From Sulfurifustis variabilis (lineage in GTDB: Bacteria > Pseudomonadota > Gammaproteobacteria > Acidiferrobacterales > Sulfurifustaceae): a stretch of DNA of 64,000 bases. A program made the position numbers and the translations under genes. Position 1 is the stretch's first letter. Each line of letters starts with the position of its first letter. Shown here one piece after another: positions 59,557-64,000 of this stretch. Under the pieces are notes generated by a model. The model worked only from the letters and a program-made list of their open reading frames with translations, was not told where the DNA came from and did no database searches. The stretch lies in contig NZ_AP014936.1 in assembly GCF_002355415.1 (NCBI RefSeq), forward strand, positions 3,100,001 to 3,164,000, written 5' to 3'.

Positions 59557-60941
59557 ACCGTCCCGCATCGATTGCCCTTGTCCTGACCCTCGTGGCCGCC
59601 GGCGCCGGCGCCGGCTACTGGTGGGGCGCGCAGCGCCCCTCCTCCGACCACAACACGGCCTCGGCCAATGAGACGGCGGGCCGTGAGACTCTGAAGAAGG
59701 AGCGCAGGATCCTCTTCTACCGCAACCCGATGGGGCTGCCCGATACCTCGCCCGTCCCCAAGAAGGACCCCATGGGCATGGACTACATCCCGGTGTACGA
59801 GGGCGAGGAGGAGGCACCCGCCGTGGAGGGCGCGGTGAAGATCAGCGTCGACAAGGTGCAAAAGCTCGGCGTGCGCACCGAGCCCGCGGCCGAGCGCACA
59901 CTCGCGCGCGCGGTGCGCGTGGTCGGCACCATCGAGCCGAACGAGCGCCGCACCTATACCATCTCGCCCAAGTTCGAGGGCTGGATCGAACGGCTGTACG
60001 TGAACGCGACCGGCGAGCCGGTGCGCGCGGGGCAGCCGCTGCTCGACGCCTACAGCCCGGAGCTCGTGTCCACCCAGGAGGAATACCTGATTGCGCTCCA
60101 GGGCGCGCAGGCGCTCGCGGGCGCCGACCCCGAGATCCGGAGGCAGGCCGAGCAGGTGATCCAGGGCGCGCTCAAGCGGCTCGACTACTGGGGCATCTCG
60201 GACAACGAGCTCGAGGCGTTGCGGCGCACGGGAAGCGCGAAGCGCACGCTCACCTTCCGCTCGCCGGTCAACGGCGTCGTTCTCGAGAAGCTGGCGCTCG
60301 AGGGCATGCGCTTCATGCCCGGCGAGATGCTCTACAAGATCGCCGACCTTTCGACGGTGTGGCTGATGGGGGAAGTCTATGAGCAGGACCTGGCGCTCGT
60401 GCGCGTGGGGAGCCGCGCGCGCATCCAGGTCACGGCCTATCCCGAGAGAGAGTTCGACGGCCGCGTCGTCTTCGTCTACCCCACGGTCAACCCGGACACG
60501 CGCACGGGAAAGGTGCGCATCGAGGTCCCGAACCCCGCCGGCCGGCTCAAGCCCGGGATGTACGCCGCGGTCGAGATCCTGAGCACCTTCGGCAAGGGCA
60601 AGACGGTCTCCGTGCCGGACTCGGCCGTGCTCGACAGCGGCACGCGCCGGGTCGTGCTGGTCCAGCGCGGCGAGGGGCTGTTCGAGCCGCGGGAGGTGAA
60701 GACCGGCCGGCGCGCCGACGGCTACATCGAGGTGCTCGAAGGCGTGCAGTCCGGCGAGCAGGTGGTGGTGCGCGCGAACTTCCTGATCGACGCGGAGAGC
60801 AACCTCAAGGCGGCGCTCGGCGCGTTCGGTCACGGCGGCCACGGCGGCGGGCCGGCGGCCGAAGAGTCGGCCGGGGCTGCCTCCGCGGCGAGCCCGCCGC
60901 CCGGGCCGAGCGACGGCGCGGCCGAGCACCGGGGGCACTGA
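59553..60941 (+). CDS. cusB: Membrane-fusion protein of a copper/silver pump (CusB-like)
   Basis: The 462 aa product has a membrane anchor (ALVLTLVAAGAGAGYWWGA), a heavy-metal-binding domain with FYRNPMG and KKDPMGMDYIPVYEGE, then the barrel-sandwich, hairpin and beta-barrel parts typical of CusB (TISPKFEGWIERLYVNATGE, EEYLIALQGAQALAGADPEI). A His/Gly-rich end (GHGGHGGG) may also bind metal. GTG 59553. Confidence 0.88.
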   Translation: MNRPASIALVLTLVAAGAGAGYWWGAQRPSSDHNTASANETAGRETLKKERRILFYRNPMGLPDTSPVPKKDPMGMDYIPVYEGEEEAPAVEGAVKISVDKVQKLGVRTEPAAERTLARAVRVVGTIEPNERRTYTISPKFEGWIERLYVNATGEPVRAGQPLLDAYSPELVSTQEEYLIALQGAQALAGADPEIRRQAEQVIQGALKRLDYWGISDNELEALRRTGSAKRTLTFRSPVNGVVLEKLALEGMRFMPGEMLYKIADLSTVWLMGEVYEQDLALVRVGSRARIQVTAYPEREFDGRVVFVYPTVNPDTRTGKVRIEVPNPAGRLKPGMYAAVEILSTFGKGKTVSVPDSAVLDSGTRRVVLVQRGEGLFEPREVKTGRRADGYIEVLEGVQSGEQVVVRANFLIDAESNLKAALGAFGHGGHGGGPAAEESAGAASAASPPPGPSDGAAEHRGH

Positions 60942-60942
60942 C

Positions 60943-63900
60943 ATGCTGAACCGCCTGATCGAGTGGTCGATCCGCAACGTCTTCCTGGTGCTGCTGGCGA
61001 CGGTCTTTATCGTCGCCTGGGGCGTCTACGCCGTGGTCAAGACGCCGGTCGACGCCATCCCCGACCTCTCCGACGTCCAGGTCATCGTCTACACCGAGTA
61101 CCCGGGCCAAGCGCCGCAGGTGGTCGAGGACCAGGTCACCTTTCCCCTCTCCACCGCGATGCTCGCCGTGCCCAACTCCAAGGTCGTGCGCGGGCTCTCG
61201 GTCTTCGGCGCCTCCTTCGTCTACGTGATCTTCGAGGACGGCACCGACATCTACTGGGCGCGCTCGCGGGTGCTCGAGTACCTGAGCTTCGCCGCGGGGA
61301 GGCTGCCGCCCGGGATCAAGCCCGCGCTCGGGCCCGACGCGACCGGCGTGGGCTGGGTCTACCAGTACGCGGTCACGGGCGCGCAGCGCACGCTCGATGA
61401 ACTGCGCGCGACTCAGGACTGGTTCCTGCGCTACCAGCTCACCGCGGCCGAGGGCGTCGCCGAGGTGGCGAGCGTCGGGGGCTTTGCGCGCACCTACCAG
61501 GTGACGCTCAACCCCCGCGCGCTCCAGGGCTACGCGGTGCCGCTCAAGCGGGTGATCGACGTCATCCGCGAGAGCAACCGCGACGTCGGCGGGCGCGTGG
61601 TGGAGATGGCCGAGACCGAGTACATCATCCGCGGGCGGGGCTACTTGCGCGGCACCCGCGACCTCGAGAACCTCGTGGTCAAGGCCGAGCGCGGCACGCC
61701 CGTGCTGCTGCGCGACATCGCGCGCGTCGAGCTCGTGCCGGACGAGCGCCGCGGGATCGCCGAGCTCAACGGCGAGGGCGAGGTCGTCGCCGGTATCGTC
61801 GTCGCGCGCTACCTGCAGAACGCGCGCGACGTGATCCACAACGTCAAGAGCAGACTCGCCGAGATCGCGAGCGGGCTGCCCGAGGGCGTGTCGGTCGTGC
61901 CCGTCTACGACCGCTCCGACCTGATCCACCGCGCGATCTCGAACCTCACGCGCACGCTCATCGAGGAGAGCGCGATCGTGGCGCTCGTGTGCATCGCCTT
62001 CCTGCTGCACGCGCGCAGCGCCCTGGTCGCGATCCTGATGCTGCCGGTCGGCGTGCTCATCGCCTTCATCGCCATGCGCTACCTCGGGCTCAACTCCAAC
62101 ATCATGAGCCTCGGCGGCATCGCCATCGCCATCGGCGCGATGGTGGACGCGGCCATCGTCATGATCGAGAACGCGCACAAGCACCTCGAGAAGGCCGAGC
62201 CCGGGACGCCGCGCGTGCAGATCCTGATCAATGCCTGCCGCGAAGTGGGCCCGGCGCTCTTCTTCAGCCTGCTCATCATCACCGTGTCCTTCCTGCCGGT
62301 GTTCACGCTCGAGGCGCAGGAAGGACGGATGTTCAGCCCGCTCGCCTACACCAAGACCTTCGCCATGGCGGGCGCGGCGCTGCTCTCCGTCACGCTGGTG
62401 CCGGCGCTCATGCTGATCTTCATCCGCGGGCGCGTGCCGCCCGAGCACAGGAACCCGATCGTGCGCTTCCTCATCTGGTCGTACCGGCCGATCATCGAAG
62501 CGGTGCTTCGCTGGAAGAAGCTCACGATCCTCGCGGCGGTCGCCCTGCTCACCCTCACCGCCTACCCGGCGCTCCGGCTCGGCACCGAGTTCATGCCGAC
62601 GTTGAACGAAGGCACGCTCCTGTTCATGCCCTCGACCCTGCCGTCCATCTCGGTGACGAAGGCGGCCGAACTGATGCAGGTGCAGGACAAGATCATCAAG
62701 AGCTTTCCCGAGGTGGAGTCGGTGTTCGGCAAGGCCGGCCGCGCGGCCACCGCGACCGATCCGGCGCCGATCGAGATGATGGAGACGGTCGTGAACCTGA
62801 AGCCCGAGAGCGAGTGGCGAGCCGGCATGACCGTCGACAAGCTCATCGCCGAGATGGACCAGGCGCTCCAGATCCCGGGCGTGGCGAACGCCTGGACCAT
62901 GCCGATCAAGGCGCGCATCGACATGCTCTCGACCGGCATCCGCACGCCGATCGGCGTCAAGGTATTCGGCAAGGACCTCGCGGTCATCGAGCGGCTCGCC
63001 AGGGAGATCGAGGCGGTGGTGAAGACCGTGCCCGGCACCACCAGCGCCTACGCCGAGCGCCTCACCGGGGGCTACTACCTCGACATCGAGCCGGACGCCA
63101 TCGCGCTCGCCCGCTACGGGCTCGCGGTCGGCGACGTGCAGGAGGTAATCAGCATGGCCCTCGGGGCCGACATAGTGACGACCACGGTCGAGGGACTGGA
63201 GCGCTACGGGGTGGCGGTGCGCTACCCGCGCGACCTGCGCAGCGACCCCGACGCGATCGCGCGCCAGGTCCTGGTGCCGACGATGAACGGCGCCATGATC
63301 CCACTCGGGCAGCTCGCGAGCATCAAGCTGGTGAAAGGCCCGCCGAACATCCGCACCGAGAACGCGCTGCTCGCGGCCTACATCTACGTCGACATCCGCG
63401 ACCGCGACATCGGCGGTTACGTCGCCGAGGCGCAGCAGGCGGTGCGTGAGCGCGTCGACTTTCCGCCGGGCTACTACGCGACCTGGAGCGGCCAGTTCGA
63501 GTACATGGAACGGGCGAAGGAGAAGCTCAAGGTGGTCGTGCCGCTGACGCTGCTCATCATCTTCGTGCTGCTCTATCTCAACTTCCGGCGCTTCACCGAG
63601 ACGCTGATCGTCATGCTCTCGGTGCCGTTCGCGCTGGTCGGCGGCATCTGGCTCATGTACCTGCTCGGCTACAACCTGAGCGTGGCGGTGGCGGTCGGGT
63701 TCATCGCCCTCGCCGGCGTCGCCGCGGAGATCGGGGTGGTCATGCTCATCTACCTCGACCAGGCGCTGCTGCGCCTCGCGACCGAGCGGCAGCTCGCGGG
63801 CGAGCAGCTCACGGTCGCCGACCTCTACCAGGCGGTCGTGGAAGGCGCGCTGCTGCGCGTGCGGCCGATCATGATGACCGTGCTTGCCATCATCGCCGGG

Positions 63901-64000
63901 CTCCTGCCGATCATGTGGAGCGCGGGCGCCGGTTCGGAAGTGATGCGGCGGATCGCGGCGCCGATGGTGGGCGGGATGATCTCGGTCACGGTGCTCTCGC
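60943..64000 (+). CDS. cusA: HME-RND copper/silver efflux pump (CusA-like), partial
   Basis: The gene runs off the right edge; about 1019 codons are visible from ATG 60943. RND landmarks: VDAIPDLSDVQVIVYTEYPG, GGIAIAIGAMVDAAIVMIEN (proton-relay aspartate region), RIDMLSTGIRTPIGVKVFG. Methionines in LLFMPSTLPS and RIDMLSTG match those lining the CusA metal path, which favours Cu(I)/Ag(I). It exports metal from the periplasm through CusB and CusC. Confidence 0.9.
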   Translation, partial: MLNRLIEWSIRNVFLVLLATVFIVAWGVYAVVKTPVDAIPDLSDVQVIVYTEYPGQAPQVVEDQVTFPLSTAMLAVPNSKVVRGLSVFGASFVYVIFEDGTDIYWARSRVLEYLSFAAGRLPPGIKPALGPDATGVGWVYQYAVTGAQRTLDELRATQDWFLRYQLTAAEGVAEVASVGGFARTYQVTLNPRALQGYAVPLKRVIDVIRESNRDVGGRVVEMAETEYIIRGRGYLRGTRDLENLVVKAERGTPVLLRDIARVELVPDERRGIAELNGEGEVVAGIVVARYLQNARDVIHNVKSRLAEIASGLPEGVSVVPVYDRSDLIHRAISNLTRTLIEESAIVALVCIAFLLHARSALVAILMLPVGVLIAFIAMRYLGLNSNIMSLGGIAIAIGAMVDAAIVMIENAHKHLEKAEPGTPRVQILINACREVGPALFFSLLIITVSFLPVFTLEAQEGRMFSPLAYTKTFAMAGAALLSVTLVPALMLIFIRGRVPPEHRNPIVRFLIWSYRPIIEAVLRWKKLTILAAVALLTLTAYPALRLGTEFMPTLNEGTLLFMPSTLPSISVTKAAELMQVQDKIIKSFPEVESVFGKAGRAATATDPAPIEMMETVVNLKPESEWRAGMTVDKLIAEMDQALQIPGVANAWTMPIKARIDMLSTGIRTPIGVKVFGKDLAVIERLAREIEAVVKTVPGTTSAYAERLTGGYYLDIEPDAIALARYGLAVGDVQEVISMALGADIVTTTVEGLERYGVAVRYPRDLRSDPDAIARQVLVPTMNGAMIPLGQLASIKLVKGPPNIRTENALLAAYIYVDIRDRDIGGYVAEAQQAVRERVDFPPGYYATWSGQFEYMERAKEKLKVVVPLTLLIIFVLLYLNFRRFTETLIVMLSVPFALVGGIWLMYLLGYNLSVAVAVGFIALAGVAAEIGVVMLIYLDQALLRLATERQLAGEQLTVADLYQAVVEGALLRVRPIMMTVLAIIAGLLPIMWSAGAGSEVMRRIAAPMVGGMISVTVLS

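Overview
The window is GC-rich proteobacterial DNA, most likely from a gammaproteobacterium (inferred from gene content). It carries most of an integrative conjugative element (ICE) of the SXT/R391-IncC kind: FlhDC-like activators, a MobH-type TraI relaxase, an F-type mating apparatus and an SXT-style recombination module (ssb, recT/bet, exonuclease, radC, CobS/CobT-like genes). No integrase, tRNA, rRNA, CRISPR array, transposase or element end is visible, so neither end of the element can be placed.

Layout. 1-2682: regulatory end with a CI/LexA-like repressor, a lytic transglycosylase and an FlhD-like/FlhC-like pair. 2683-4600: AT-richer cargo with a HEPN-like protein. 4608-21175 (minus strand): DNA metabolism genes, namely a Toprim primase, a B12-dependent ribonucleotide reductase (nrdJ) split by a group I intron, a four-gene CobS/WGR/DUF3150/CobT module, radC, exonuclease, RecT, SSB and several tiny membrane proteins. 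Almost every gene here that is not translationally coupled to its predecessor has its own structured leader. 21572-22330: AcaB-like regulator. 22563-28449: cargo with a lipoprotein, a TIR protein with a small partner, a ubiquitin-like/E1/DUF6527 operon and an XRE-ImmA pair. 28672-41905: traN, traU, trbC-traW, trhF, trbI, traC, dsbC, traA, traV, traB, traK, traE, traL (minus strand). 42041-44695: cargo inserted between traL and traJ, with integron-cassette-like features. 44758-50018: traJ-like, an unknown gene, traD, traI. 50149-51706: lipoprotein, small basic protein, XRE regulator, csrA. 51867-64000: a truncated UPF0016 gene, then a copper/silver resistance region (Tat beta-propeller, DUF305, PQQ-type dehydrogenase, cytochrome c, cusCBA, the last running off the window).

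How it fits together. The repressor at the left edge probably controls the FlhDC-like activators, which with the AcaB-like protein would switch on the tra genes; a shared palindrome lies upstream of traI, traL and acaB. TraI and TraD process and deliver DNA and TraA/B/C/E/K/L/U/V/W/N build the pilus and channel; traF, traH and traG are not in the window. The recombination module and nrdJ would supply strand annealing, resection and dNTPs after transfer. The hotspots carry defence-like and metal-resistance cargo. The most unusual items are the group I intron placed in the codon of the catalytic radical cysteine of NrdJ, a membrane protein ending in an FtsZ-tail mimic, a C-terminal SLYF tag shared by three unrelated recombination-module proteins, a repeated leader-RNA family with about fourteen members, and a fused FlhD dimer.
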